From: Niastella populi
Lineage (GTDB): Bacteria; Bacteroidota; Bacteroidia; Chitinophagales; Chitinophagaceae
Length of the DNA: 64,000 bases
NCBI RefSeq assembly: GCF_002078015.1
Contig: NZ_LWBP01000078.1
Coordinates: forward strand, 62,001-126,000
Direction: 5' to 3'
Positions 35,054 to 44,032 of this stretch are shown here, in pieces. Both the position numbers and the translations under genes were made by a program. The notes beneath the pieces were generated by a model that worked only from the letters and a program-made list of their open reading frames with translations, was not told where the DNA came from and did no database searches. The first letter of the stretch is position 1. The number at the start of each line of letters is the position of its first letter.

Positions 35054-35201
35054 GGTTTGTGGTTTGTAGTTTGTGGTTGCTGCCCCATTGGGCAGGCATT
35101 ATTAAGATGAGTTCATATAAGTTCAGCGTTTTGGAAGTTTGGCAGAAATATGGACTGCCCGACTTTAAAGAACAATAAACCATAAACTAAAAACCATAAA
35201 C
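35054..35201. repeat. Paired inverted arrays around a hairpin and a 23-codon frame
   Basis: Left array 35054-35078 (GGTTTGTGGTTTGTAGTTTG sense) is matched by an inverted array 35176-35201 (AAACCATAAACTAAAAACC sense). Between them are a CTGCCC-CATT-GGGCAG hairpin (about 35081-35096) and a short open frame at 35107-35178 starting MSSYKFSVLEVW. The array starts 3 bases after the ggt stop. The same arrangement occurs at 42040-42198. Confidence 0.65.
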
Positions 35202-35208
35202 TGTTTCT

Positions 35209-35238
35209 TTTGCCGCTATTGTAGCTTTCATAACTTGC
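35209..35238 (+). promoter_or_regulatory. Bacteroidota-type promoter of DinB-like gene
   Basis: TTTG at 35209-35212, 18 bases, TAACTTGC at 35231-35238, 14 bases before the ATG at 35253. Confidence 0.55.
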
Positions 35239-35252
35239 ATCAAATCTATGTT

Positions 35253-35810
35253 ATGAGCGCCTCACCCGGAACCGAATACCTGCAAACAGCCATCAAACGG
35301 TTACGCTATTATAAAGAATTAGGCGAAAAAACGTTCGACCAGCTTTCAGCGGCCGAGCTGCATTATGCGCCCAATGCCGCTAGCAACAGCATTGCGGTTA
35401 TTATTCAACATATGGCGGGCAATATGCTCAGCCGCTGGACCAACTTTCTAACCGAAGATGGGGAAAAGCCCTGGCGGCAACGCGATGAAGAGTTTGAGGT
35501 GCACAACTACAGCAAACAACAACTGCTTGAAATGTGGGAAAAAGGCTGGAACTGTTTCCTCGATGCGCTCGCCCCACTCACCGAAAACGATCTGTTGAAG
35601 ACCATTTATATCAGGGAAGAACCGTTGCTGGTGATCGATGCCATCAACCGGCAGCTGGCGCATTATCCTTACCATGTTGGACAGATCATTTACATCGGGA
35701 AACTCATCAAAGACGCGGGCTGGCAAAGCCTTTCCATCGAAAAAGGAAGATCGGAGGCTTATAATAAAGGCGATGGGGTGAAGGACCCGGCGAATATCAA
35801 CAGGCAATAA
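35253..35810 (+). CDS. DUF1572 (DinB-like) family protein
   Basis: 185 aa four-helix-bundle protein of the DinB/YfiT-like superfamily. Family features: NSIAVIIQHMAGNMLSRWTNFLTEDGEKPWRQRDEEF in parts (IIQHMAGNMLSRWTNFLTEDG, about 44-63) and LAHYPYHVGQIIYIGKLI (about 136-153). The three histidines (QHM, AHY, YHVGQ) are in the usual metal-binding places. The ATG at 35253 is preferred over an upstream TTG because a promoter element lies directly before it. Possibly a thiol-dependent transferase; function unproven. Confidence 0.88.
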   Translation: MSASPGTEYLQTAIKRLRYYKELGEKTFDQLSAAELHYAPNAASNSIAVIIQHMAGNMLSRWTNFLTEDGEKPWRQRDEEFEVHNYSKQQLLEMWEKGWNCFLDALAPLTENDLLKTIYIREEPLLVIDAINRQLAHYPYHVGQIIYIGKLIKDAGWQSLSIEKGRSEAYNKGDGVKDPANINRQ

Positions 35811-35840
35811 GCAATTGGCAATAGGCAAAAACAATATCTT

Positions 35841-35870
35841 AGGACACCGGTTCGAATCCGGTCACCACAA
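35841..35870 (+). tRNA. tRNA 3'-end fragment (intact T-arm and acceptor strand only)
   Basis: A T-arm is complete: stem ACCGG (35846-35850), loop TTCGAAT (35851-35857), stem CCGGT (35858-35862), then CACCACA plus A as 3' acceptor strand. The complementary 5' acceptor (about TGTGGTG) and the D and anticodon arms are absent upstream, so this is not a functional tRNA. Such fragments typically mark the far end (att site) of an element that integrated into a tRNA gene. The KilA-N gene follows 140 bases later. Confidence 0.55.
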
Positions 35871-36010
35871 CTAAAGAGTGATATTCAAGTTCAGGAATAC
35901 ACCACACTAGGCACACATTTTCACTTAGTTATCTCACTTTTTTTTGATCCATATCAATCAGCGCATATTCAACTTTGTTGTACTTTCAAAGTCCCAAAAC
36001 AAGTAATGAT

Positions 36011-36835
36011 ATGCCGAATAATAAAGTCATTGTGGTAAAAGATACCCCGGTAAAAATTATAGAAGTAAATGAGCAGGATTATATTTCATTGACCGATATG
36101 GTACGAAATATGGAAGAAGGGTCTGTAGTTATAGAAAAGTGGCTTCGAAACAAAAACACCATTGAGTTTATTGGTATTTGGGAAAAAATAAACAACTCAG
36201 CGTTTAATTCCCCCGAATTCGGGGGAATTATGATGGAAGCAGGATTAAACCGGTTTACTTTATCAGTTAAAAAATGGATAGTACGAACTAATGCAATTGG
36301 GCTTATTGCAAAAACCGGTCGTTTTAATAGCGGCACCTACGCCCACAAAGACATCGCCTTTGAATTCGGCAGTTGGCTCAGCGCCGAATTCAAACTATAC
36401 CTTATCAAAGAGTTTCAACGCCTAAAAGATGAGGAGAATAAAACCCACCAACTGGAATGGAACCTGCAACGAACCCTTTCTAAAATAAACTACCGCATTC
36501 ATACTGACGCCATAAAAGAAACACTCATTCCGCCACAACTCACCCGCCAGCAAACCGGAACCATTTATGCCAGCGAAGCCGACTTGTTAAACATGGCGCT
36601 TTTTGGAAAAACAGCAGCAGAATGGCGTAAAGAAAATCCTGGCAAAACAGGAAACATCCGGGATGAGGCTACTTTGGAACAACTTGTCGTACTCAGTAAC
36701 CTCGAAAGTATCAATGCAGTTTTATTACGACAGGAGCTTCCACAATCAAAACGCCTCGAGCAACTCAATGAAATTGCCATTTCCCAAATAAAATCCCTGC
36801 TGGCAAACAATTCCATGAAAAAGCTGAAACAATAA
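36011..36835 (+). CDS. KilA-N domain-containing protein
   Basis: 274 aa. An N-terminal KilA-N DNA-binding domain (about 15-135) shows DYISLTDMVRNMEEGSVVIEKWLRNKNTIEFIGIWE in parts (ISLTDMVRNM, WLRNKNTIEFIGIWE) and GTYAHKDIAFEFGSWLSAEF (about 110-129). The C-terminal part (about 180-274) is a helical domain found in related Bacteroidota proteins. The family is common in phages and integrated elements. The ATG at 36011 is preferred; an upstream TTG (35975) adds twelve residues unlike the family. The gene is AT-richer than its flanks and neighbours a tRNA remnant, consistent with transfer. Confidence 0.88.
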   Translation: MPNNKVIVVKDTPVKIIEVNEQDYISLTDMVRNMEEGSVVIEKWLRNKNTIEFIGIWEKINNSAFNSPEFGGIMMEAGLNRFTLSVKKWIVRTNAIGLIAKTGRFNSGTYAHKDIAFEFGSWLSAEFKLYLIKEFQRLKDEENKTHQLEWNLQRTLSKINYRIHTDAIKETLIPPQLTRQQTGTIYASEADLLNMALFGKTAAEWRKENPGKTGNIRDEATLEQLVVLSNLESINAVLLRQELPQSKRLEQLNEIAISQIKSLLANNSMKKLKQ

Positions 36836-37230
36836 AATCGGCTTTGCCATTTTATAAATTTTGATCAGGCATCGGGGCTGTCAAAGATTGACAGTGGCCC
36901 TGCCGATTGCCGGTTCACGATATTTACCCACTCCCCCGCTTTGATTCCCTCTTTCTTTGGTCTATCTTACCAACTCCTTTCCCCCGGCCGGGAGCGATCA
37001 TTTACCCCGTTTACCTGTATTGAACCATTTACCCAAATTATTCGTTAAAAACCAATGGAATATCCAACCTTCGTGGCCATTTTACGTATGTACAATTCAT
37101 CAATACCCGCTTTACGCGTTATACGGTATGTTAAATGCCCGGAAAAGTTGAATAAAAACATTGCATTGGTATTGATTTTGTGCCATATAGAGATCGGTTT
37201 TATTACTTTTACATTTAATACGCTCCAACC
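36836..37230. other. 395-base gap with hairpin and promoter of TamB gene
   Basis: Contains a CTGTCAA-AGA-TTGACAG hairpin (about 36880-36896) without a T-run and the promoter of the TamB-domain gene at 37177-37211. Otherwise I see no gene. Confidence 0.5.
37177..37211 (+). promoter_or_regulatory. Bacteroidota-type promoter of TamB-domain gene
   Basis: TTTG at 37177-37180, 23 bases, TACTTTTA at 37204-37211 (consensus TAnnTTTG, one mismatch). It ends 19 bases before the CTG at 37231, giving a short leader and supporting that upstream start. Confidence 0.6.
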
Positions 37231-40200
37231 CTGAGAAAGTTTTGGAAAATATCCCGGACCGTCCTGCTGGTACTGATCGGCCTGATCATATTAGTCTGGC
37301 TGGCTATTCAGACCTCACTGGTTCAAAACTGGCTGGTAAGGCAGGTTACGGGCAAACTTTCCAAAAACCTCCACGCAAAAGTTCAGATCAAACACGTTGA
37401 TTTCGCCCTCTTCAATAAAATGGTGCTCGAAGGCACTCTCGTAAACGATCAACACAACGATACCCTCCTGTACGCCGGGGCCGTTAAGGTGAACATTACC
37501 GACTGGTTCTTCCTGAAAGACCGCGTAGTGCTCAGCTATATCGGGCTCGAAGATGCGGTTATTCAGCTCAAGCGTACCGACAGCACCTGGAACTACCGCT
37601 TCCTCGAAGATTATTTCAGCAGTCCCAAAAAACAACAGGTAAAAAAACAGGACGATATCGACCTCGATCTTGAAAAGGTCGAATTTAAAAATGTAAAGCT
37701 GAAACAGATCGATGGCTGGCGCGGGGAAGATATGACCCTGGTGCTGGGCTCGATGGACGTCGACGCCGAAGAGATCAACCTGAAAAAACGGTTAGCCCAT
37801 ATCAACGAAATTCAGATCGACAAACCTTTCTTTTCCATTTACAACTATACAGGGAACCGGCCCGATTCACTCAGGCCCAAACACAATTCCGTTCCTATTG
37901 TAAATGATCCCGATAACCTGCGCTGGAACCCGGGCAACTGGGATATTGCCGTTACAAAGCTCACGCTGAACAAAGGCACTTTTCTAAATGATCTCCAAAC
38001 CGACAGGCTGCCCTACGAGTATTTCGATGGCGCTCATATTCGCTTTGCCGATATTAACGCAACCTTTAACAAGATCGCGTTAAAACAGGACACCTTAACC
38101 GCCCGCATCCTGCTTTCAACCAAAGAACGCAGCGGGTTTGTGGTTAAAAAACTTAGCGCCCGCCTTACCTGGCATCCTGAGGCCATGGAATTCGCCCGCC
38201 TCGATATTCAAACCAATCGAAGCCACCTGCAGAATTTCTTTGCCATGCGGTATGCCACGTTTGACGACATGAGCGACTTCGAGGAAAAGATCCGCATGGA
38301 AGGCGATTTTACCAATGCGGTTATAAACAGCGACGACATTGCCTATTTTGCCCCCGAGCTGCAGGCCTGGAAAAAAGAAATTCGCGTAACCGGTAAAGCA
38401 AAAGGTACGCTGGAAAGCATGAGCGCCCGTAAACTGGTGATCGAGGCCGGTAAAGACACCTACCTCAACGGAAACATTCGCATGAACAGCATTACCAATG
38501 TCGATAAAATGTATATCGACTTTGAGGCGAATGAATTGCGCACCACTTACCGCGACGCTATCACCATCATCCCCGATCTTAAAACGATCACCCAACCCCG
38601 GCTCGATAAACTCGAATACCTCCGCTTCAGAGGTAACTTTACGGGTTTTATAAAAGACTTTGTAACCTACGGCACCATCGAAACCAAACTCGGCGTAATA
38701 GTGAGCGACGTGAACATGAAGTTCCCCGATAATGCGCCAACCGTTTATACAGGTGGTATTGAAACCAGGTCCTTTGCCCTTGGCGAATTCGTTGATGTGC
38801 CTCAGGTTGGACTGATCAACTTTAAAGGATCGGTTAACGGGCGTGGACTGAAAGCCTCAACCCTCAACGCCAAACTCGACGGCAACATCCGCTCGCTCGA
38901 CGTAAACAATTATAACTACCAGAACATCGTGGTAAAAGGCACCTTTGCCAAACGGTTGTTCAATGGAGAAGTCATCAGCAACGACCCCAATTTAACCGCC
39001 CGCCTCAACGGGTTGGTCGACTTCAGCCAGAAAATACCGGCATTCAATTTCGAAGCGGAGGTAAGCAAGGCCGATCTGCGCAATGTAAAACTCACCCGCG
39101 ACAGTATTGAAGTGAAAGGTAAGTTCAGGATGAACTTTACCGGCGATAATATCGACAACTTTTTAGGTACCGCCCGCATTTACGAGGCCGCCGTGCTGAA
39201 AGATGGCAAGCCGCTTTCGTTCGATTCATTAAGCATTGAATCGAAAGCCATGGGCAAAAACAAAGTGATCACGGTAGTAAGTAATGAATTCGACGGTGCG
39301 CTGGTGGGTGAATTTTCGATCAGGGACCTGCCCGATGCGGTTCGTTCTTTCCTGAATAAATACTATCCCAGCTATATAAAACCTTCGAAGACCGAGCTCA
39401 AGAACGAGAACTTCAGCTTTGTGTTCACCACCAAAAAAGTGGATGAATACATGAGCTTCATTGATAAAAACCTAAGCGGTTTTAATTACAGTACCGTCAC
39501 CGGGCGTATCAACAGCAAGGAAAACCTGCTCGATCTCAATGCCGAAATTCCCCAGTTCAACTATAAGAACATCGCTTTTTATAACGTGAACGTGAAAGGC
39601 ACCGGTAATTACGATACACTTGCGTTAACCAGTTCAATAGCCGATGTATACATCAACGACAGCCTGCATTTCCCCGGTACCGACCTGCGGGTGCGCTCGG
39701 CCGACGACATGTCGCTGGTTCAATTAAAAACAGCCGCCAATCAAACGCTTAACTCGGCCGACCTGTTCGCCCGCGTGCAAACCATGCCATCGGGTGTTCG
39801 CATTACCTTCAACGAATCGCACTTCGATCTGAATGGTAAAAACTGGACCATTGAAAAGAACGGCGAACTGGTATTGAGTAAAGAACTGGTATCGGCCGAT
39901 GGGGTAAAAATTTATAACGGCCAGCAGGAAATTCTGGTTACCACCCACCCTTCCGATGAAGGCAGCACCAATGATATAAAGGTAGAACTGAGAAAAGTGA
40001 ATATAGGCGACTTTGCACCATATGTTGTAACCGATAACCGCCTGGAAGGATTGCTGACTGCCAACGTCGACATCGTTGATCCCTTTGGAAAATTACAGGT
40101 TGACCTGAATGGTGATGCCGAAATGTTCCGGCTCGATAACGATTCCATAGGCAGGCTGAAGCTGAATGCCAATTACAGCCAGCGTACCGGCAAGGTCAAC

Positions 40201-42036
40201 TTCAGCACTATTTCAGAGAACGACAACTATAATTTCGATCTGAAAGGGTTGTACGATCTCCGCGACACCGCCAACAACGCACCGCTTGATATTTCCGGTA
40301 ACTTCAGGGATACAAAGATCGGTCTGCTCGATAAATACCTCTCAGAGGTGTTCACCGATCTCAACGGGTTTGCCACCGGTCAGTTACGCATCGTAGGCCC
40401 ACCCAATAACCTGAAATACCTTGGCCGCATGCAACTGCGCAATGGTGAGCTGCGGGTTATTTATACAAACGTATTATACAAAATACCAGCGGCAACATTT
40501 GATTTCAGGGATGGCGCTGTTGACTTTGGCAATTTTGTATTCAAGGATGAATACGGTAATACCGGGCATATTACAAAAGGGATCTTAAGGCACCAGGCCT
40601 GGGACGACCTGTATTTCGATTTTGCATTCAACACCAATAAACTGCAGGTGCTGAACACGCCGCCTACCAGCAAAGACCCCTTCTTCGGGAAGCTGATTGC
40701 AAAAGCAAACGCCACGTTCCGCGGTCCGCTCGAAGATATGCGGCTCGATGTTCGCGGAGAACCTGCCGATAGTTCCGAACTGTATATCCGTTCACAAACG
40801 GGTCGTGAAAGCGGTGAAGCCAATTTTGTGGTTTGGAAAAAGTACGGAACCGAAATGAAAGCCGTGCGCAGTTCCGAAGCAAGCAACCTGCATGTGTCGC
40901 TCGATGTGGTAGCAAACAACTATGCCAAAATGTTTGTGATCATCGATGAGCTTACAGGTGACATCATCACCGCCGTTGGCCATGGAAACCTGAAAATGGA
41001 AACCGGCACCGATGGTAATTTCAGTATCAACGGCCGGTACGATATAGATCGCGGAAATTACAACTTCAATTTCCAGTCGCTGCTGCGCAAGCCATTTAAA
41101 CTGAAGGAGAATGCCGGTAATTTTATCCGCTGGAGCGGCGACCCATATGATGCCGAAATAGATATCGATGCAGAATATGTGGCCGACGATGTACGGTTCA
41201 GTGATCTGGCTACCAGTGCGGTTACCAGCGCAAATGACAATGTGCGCAAATACCGCGGTAAAGTAATTGTAGTGGCTATGCTTACCGAAAAATTAATGAA
41301 GCCTGAAATCAAGTTCCAGATCGAGCTGCCCACCGGTAGTTCGATCAAGGATGACCCTGATGCGCTGGCCATTCTGCAATTGATCCAACGCGATCAGAAC
41401 GAGCTCAATAAACAGGTGGCCTTCCTCATCGTGTTCAACAGCTTTGGCCCTATTTCATCATCGAGCCAAAGTACCATCGGCGGCATCGCATTCAGCGGTG
41501 TTGTGGTGAACAGTATTTCAGGTGTGTTGTCGGGCGCGCTCAGTAAACAATTTTCCAGCATCTTCCAGAAGATCTTCAACGATAAAAGCATCAAGGTCAA
41601 TTTCAACGCGCAGTTGTATAACGGCAGCAATCTTATAGATAATATCGATCGCAGCCGGCTGAACATCGACCGCACCAACCTCAATTTAAATATTGGTAAA
41701 AGCTTTTTGAACGAACGGCTCACCTTTACATTCGGCAGCGCGGTAGATTTTGGCTTGTCGTCACAACAGGTGCAGGCCACCAAGAACCTGCAGTTCCTGC
41801 CCGATATTTCGGCCGACTGGAAGATCCGCCAGGATGGTAAACTGGTGCTCACCTTCTTTTACCGCGATTCTTACAATTACCTATCGGGTACAGGCGCCCG
41901 TCAAAACCGTTCCGGCGCCAGTATCAGCTATCGCCGCGACTTTGAAAAAATAAGCGATCTGTGGCGGGTTGATAAAAAGAAAAAATTAAGGCCGCCGCTG
42001 GTAGATACTTCAGCAAATGATAACGGGAGTAATTAA
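37231..42036 (+). CDS. Translocation/assembly module TamB domain-containing protein
   Basis: Very large envelope protein, about 1601 aa from CTG at 37231 (1538 from the first ATG at 37420). N-terminal inner-membrane anchor (about 1-30: basic start, then VLLVLIGLIILVWLA) followed by an AsmA/TamB-type start (KVQIKHVDFALFNKM), a long beta-rich periplasmic body, and the C-terminal TamB (DUF490) domain (about 1150-1590, with GNYNFNFQSLLRKPFKL and TFGSAVDFGL). TamB-like proteins bridge the membranes for lipid or protein transport to the outer membrane. There is no ATG, GTG or TTG in frame upstream of 37420, yet the frame encodes the expected anchor; a CTG start is inferred. Confidence 0.9.
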   Translation: MRKFWKISRTVLLVLIGLIILVWLAIQTSLVQNWLVRQVTGKLSKNLHAKVQIKHVDFALFNKMVLEGTLVNDQHNDTLLYAGAVKVNITDWFFLKDRVVLSYIGLEDAVIQLKRTDSTWNYRFLEDYFSSPKKQQVKKQDDIDLDLEKVEFKNVKLKQIDGWRGEDMTLVLGSMDVDAEEINLKKRLAHINEIQIDKPFFSIYNYTGNRPDSLRPKHNSVPIVNDPDNLRWNPGNWDIAVTKLTLNKGTFLNDLQTDRLPYEYFDGAHIRFADINATFNKIALKQDTLTARILLSTKERSGFVVKKLSARLTWHPEAMEFARLDIQTNRSHLQNFFAMRYATFDDMSDFEEKIRMEGDFTNAVINSDDIAYFAPELQAWKKEIRVTGKAKGTLESMSARKLVIEAGKDTYLNGNIRMNSITNVDKMYIDFEANELRTTYRDAITIIPDLKTITQPRLDKLEYLRFRGNFTGFIKDFVTYGTIETKLGVIVSDVNMKFPDNAPTVYTGGIETRSFALGEFVDVPQVGLINFKGSVNGRGLKASTLNAKLDGNIRSLDVNNYNYQNIVVKGTFAKRLFNGEVISNDPNLTARLNGLVDFSQKIPAFNFEAEVSKADLRNVKLTRDSIEVKGKFRMNFTGDNIDNFLGTARIYEAAVLKDGKPLSFDSLSIESKAMGKNKVITVVSNEFDGALVGEFSIRDLPDAVRSFLNKYYPSYIKPSKTELKNENFSFVFTTKKVDEYMSFIDKNLSGFNYSTVTGRINSKENLLDLNAEIPQFNYKNIAFYNVNVKGTGNYDTLALTSSIADVYINDSLHFPGTDLRVRSADDMSLVQLKTAANQTLNSADLFARVQTMPSGVRITFNESHFDLNGKNWTIEKNGELVLSKELVSADGVKIYNGQQEILVTTHPSDEGSTNDIKVELRKVNIGDFAPYVVTDNRLEGLLTANVDIVDPFGKLQVDLNGDAEMFRLDNDSIGRLKLNANYSQRTGKVNFSTISENDNYNFDLKGLYDLRDTANNAPLDISGNFRDTKIGLLDKYLSEVFTDLNGFATGQLRIVGPPNNLKYLGRMQLRNGELRVIYTNVLYKIPAATFDFRDGAVDFGNFVFKDEYGNTGHITKGILRHQAWDDLYFDFAFNTNKLQVLNTPPTSKDPFFGKLIAKANATFRGPLEDMRLDVRGEPADSSELYIRSQTGRESGEANFVVWKKYGTEMKAVRSSEASNLHVSLDVVANNYAKMFVIIDELTGDIITAVGHGNLKMETGTDGNFSINGRYDIDRGNYNFNFQSLLRKPFKLKENAGNFIRWSGDPYDAEIDIDAEYVADDVRFSDLATSAVTSANDNVRKYRGKVIVVAMLTEKLMKPEIKFQIELPTGSSIKDDPDALAILQLIQRDQNELNKQVAFLIVFNSFGPISSSSQSTIGGIAFSGVVVNSISGVLSGALSKQFSSIFQKIFNDKSIKVNFNAQLYNGSNLIDNIDRSRLNIDRTNLNLNIGKSFLNERLTFTFGSAVDFGLSSQQVQATKNLQFLPDISADWKIRQDGKLVLTFFYRDSYNYLSGTGARQNRSGASISYRRDFEKISDLWRVDKKKKLRPPLVDTSANDNGSN

Positions 42037-42039
42037 AAG

Positions 42040-42198
42040 TCAGTTTATGGTTTGTCGTTTGTCGTTTGTGGTTGTTTTATCCGGAGCATCCTTTCTGTTT
42101 TAGGCAGACCGAACAGGCCAGCTCAGTGCCTAAAAAAAATATGGCTACCATTTGAAATAAACGGTAGCCATAAACCAAAAACAAAAAACTATAAACTA
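42040..42198. repeat. Paired inverted arrays between convergent TamB-domain and ribBA genes
   Basis: Left array 42040-42075 (TTTATGGTTTGTCGTTTG sense) begins 4 bases after the TamB-domain stop; inverted array 42170-42198 (TAAACCAAAAACAAAAAAC sense) ends 3 bases before the ribBA stop. The ribBA terminator hairpin lies between. Same family as 35054-35201. Confidence 0.65.
42132..42172 (-). terminator. Terminator of ribBA
   Basis: Perfect 10-bp stem TATGGCTACC / GGTAGCCATA with a 13-base loop; on the minus strand eight T residues follow. It lies 29 bases downstream of the ribBA stop. Confidence 0.85.
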
Positions 42199-42200
42199 AT

Positions 42201-43403
42201 TTATTTCTTCAGAATATCGTGCCCTAACTTATCTCTCTTGGTAGTCAGGTATTTTTCGTTATGCGGATTGGGCACTACTTCAATGGGAACAGCATCTACA
42301 ATTTCAAGTCCGTAACCCAGCAAACCAGCGCGTTTTCTCGGGTTATTGCTCAGCAGGCGCAATTTCGAAATGCCGAGGTAGCGCAGGATCTGTGCCCCGA
42401 TACCATAATCACGTTTATCCATCGGGAAACCAAGATGCAGGTTCGCTTCCACGGTATCAAAACCACTTTCCTGCAACTTGTAAGCTTTCAATTTATTCAC
42501 CAGGCCAATACCCCTGCCCTCCTGGTTCATATATAATATTACACCCTTGCCTTCTTTTTCCACCTGCTGCATGGCGGCATGTAGTTGTTCACCGCAATCG
42601 CAACGCATAGAACCGAGGATATCGCCGGTAAAGCAGGATGAGTGCACGCGAACCAGCACCGGTTCGTCCTTCTGCCACTCTCCCTTTATAAGGGCAAGGT
42701 GTTCATTAGGCGTTCCTTTTTCATTAAAGGCGATCAGTTTGAAATTGCCCCATTTGGTGGGCATATCAACCCGAACGATCTCTTCTATCAGCGAATCGGT
42801 CTTAAGGCGATACTCTATCAGGTCTTTTATTGAAATTAGTTTCAGATCGAACCTTTTGGCAATTTCTTCCAACTCGGGCAGGCGGGCCATTGAACCATCG
42901 TCGTTCATGATCTCCACCAGCACGCTGGCAGGTTCAAAACCGGCTAAGCGGGCGAGGTCGTTACCGGCCTCGGTGTGGCCGGCCCGGCGTAAAACACCAC
43001 CTTTTTTTGCTCGGAGTGGGAAAATATGCCCCGGACGGCCGAGGTCCTCAGGTTTTATGGTTGGATCTATCAGTGCCTGAATGGTTTTTGACCGGTCATG
43101 TGCCGAAATGCCGGAAGTACAGCCGTGGCCCAGGAGGTCAACCGATACGGTGAAGGCCGTTTCGTGCAATGCCGTATTATTATTTACCATCAGGTCGAGT
43201 TGCAGTTCGGCACAACGCTCCTCTTCCAGCGGCGCACAGATCAGTCCACGCCCGTATTTACTCATAAAATTCACGACCTCGGGGGTCACATTTCGTGCTG
43301 CTGTTAAAAAATCACCCTCATTTTCACGGTCCTCATCATCCACTACAATAACCAGCTTACCATTTTTTATGTCCTCTATGGCACTTTCTATAGAATCCAG
43401 CAT
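42201..43403 (-). CDS. ribBA: Bifunctional 3,4-dihydroxy-2-butanone-4-phosphate synthase / GTP cyclohydrolase II
   Basis: First steps of both branches of riboflavin synthesis, 400 aa. RibB domain (about 1-200): [19 protein letters not shown] (about 14-32), [37 protein letters not shown] in parts ([17 protein letters not shown]). RibA domain (about 205-400): [24 protein letters not shown] in parts with the three zinc cysteines, [11 protein letters not shown], and LLSNNPRK. The start at 43403 is preferred over 43463: a promoter lies between them, and [13 protein letters not shown] is the family's usual beginning. No FMN riboswitch is seen in the short leader. Confidence 0.96.
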   Translation of the reverse strand: MLDSIESAIEDIKNGKLVIVVDDEDRENEGDFLTAARNVTPEVVNFMSKYGRGLICAPLEEERCAELQLDLMVNNNTALHETAFTVSVDLLGHGCTSGISAHDRSKTIQALIDPTIKPEDLGRPGHIFPLRAKKGGVLRRAGHTEAGNDLARLAGFEPASVLVEIMNDDGSMARLPELEEIAKRFDLKLISIKDLIEYRLKTDSLIEEIVRVDMPTKWGNFKLIAFNEKGTPNEHLALIKGEWQKDEPVLVRVHSSCFTGDILGSMRCDCGEQLHAAMQQVEKEGKGVILYMNQEGRGIGLVNKLKAYKLQESGFDTVEANLHLGFPMDKRDYGIGAQILRYLGISKLRLLSNNPRKRAGLLGYGLEIVDAVPIEVVPNPHNEKYLTTKRDKLGHDILKK

Positions 43404-44032
43404 GTTTTGAAATTTCGGCAAAGTTAACATAAAACAGGGAAGCAAACAGCCTTTTTGGAACATGAAAAGGCAGCGGCGAAAATTGCGCCCGGGCCTAACC
43501 AGTCGTGTAATCGGTTGATTATTTGTTTGCTACGACATTTATATAACAGGTATACGAGCAATTTGTTCGCCAGGTAGCCTTTACGCACAAAAAAAGTATG
43601 CAAAGATTTTAAGTTCCTTTGACTTATATCAACCATGCAGCCTTTTTACATTCCCGCTTGCCTGTATAGCAGATAGCTAAGGAAAATATATACTTACCGG
43701 AAAATAAATAACAGTGGGAGTTTCAGGTGTTTGGGTAAAATTCAGGGTATTGGTTAACGTTAATAACGTGTGCACTGCTTTTAATATAGAGATAATGTGA
43801 ATAATTTGAAATTCAGCTACATTTGCTGCGACATTCAAAGAAACTGCCCCGTATACAGCCATGAATACAAACCAGCCATGGTTTGCCTGATTAAGCTATA
43901 ATTCCAATATCAATTGCTTTTAATATTTATAGAAACCTGTGCGGCTGTAATTACATAACGATGCTCCTTGCTCAAAACTTTTGCTTTGCCTGTACCCGTG
44001 AATGAATGAGTACAAAATCAAACATCGCATAT
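43404..44032. other. 629-base divergent gap upstream of ribBA and the Oar-like receptor
   Basis: Carries the ribBA promoter (43419-43446) and the receptor's upstream region. Short open frames exist on the minus strand but lack family resemblance and cross the promoter. I see no RNA gene or riboswitch in it. Confidence 0.5.
43419..43446 (-). promoter_or_regulatory. Bacteroidota-type promoter of ribBA
   Basis: On the minus strand TTTG (43446-43443), 16 bases, then a perfect TAACTTTG (43426-43419). It ends 15 bases before the ATG at 43403, so the transcript leader is about 10 bases and cannot hold a riboswitch. Confidence 0.7.

Noticed and set aside
43404-43700. FMN riboswitch before ribBA
   Set aside because: The promoter lies 15 bases before the start, leaving no room, and no RFN-element sequence is seen.
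43424-43862. Two 60-70-codon minus-strand frames upstream of ribBA
   Set aside because: One overlaps the ribBA promoter and the other has no protein-like features; neither has a plausible start context.
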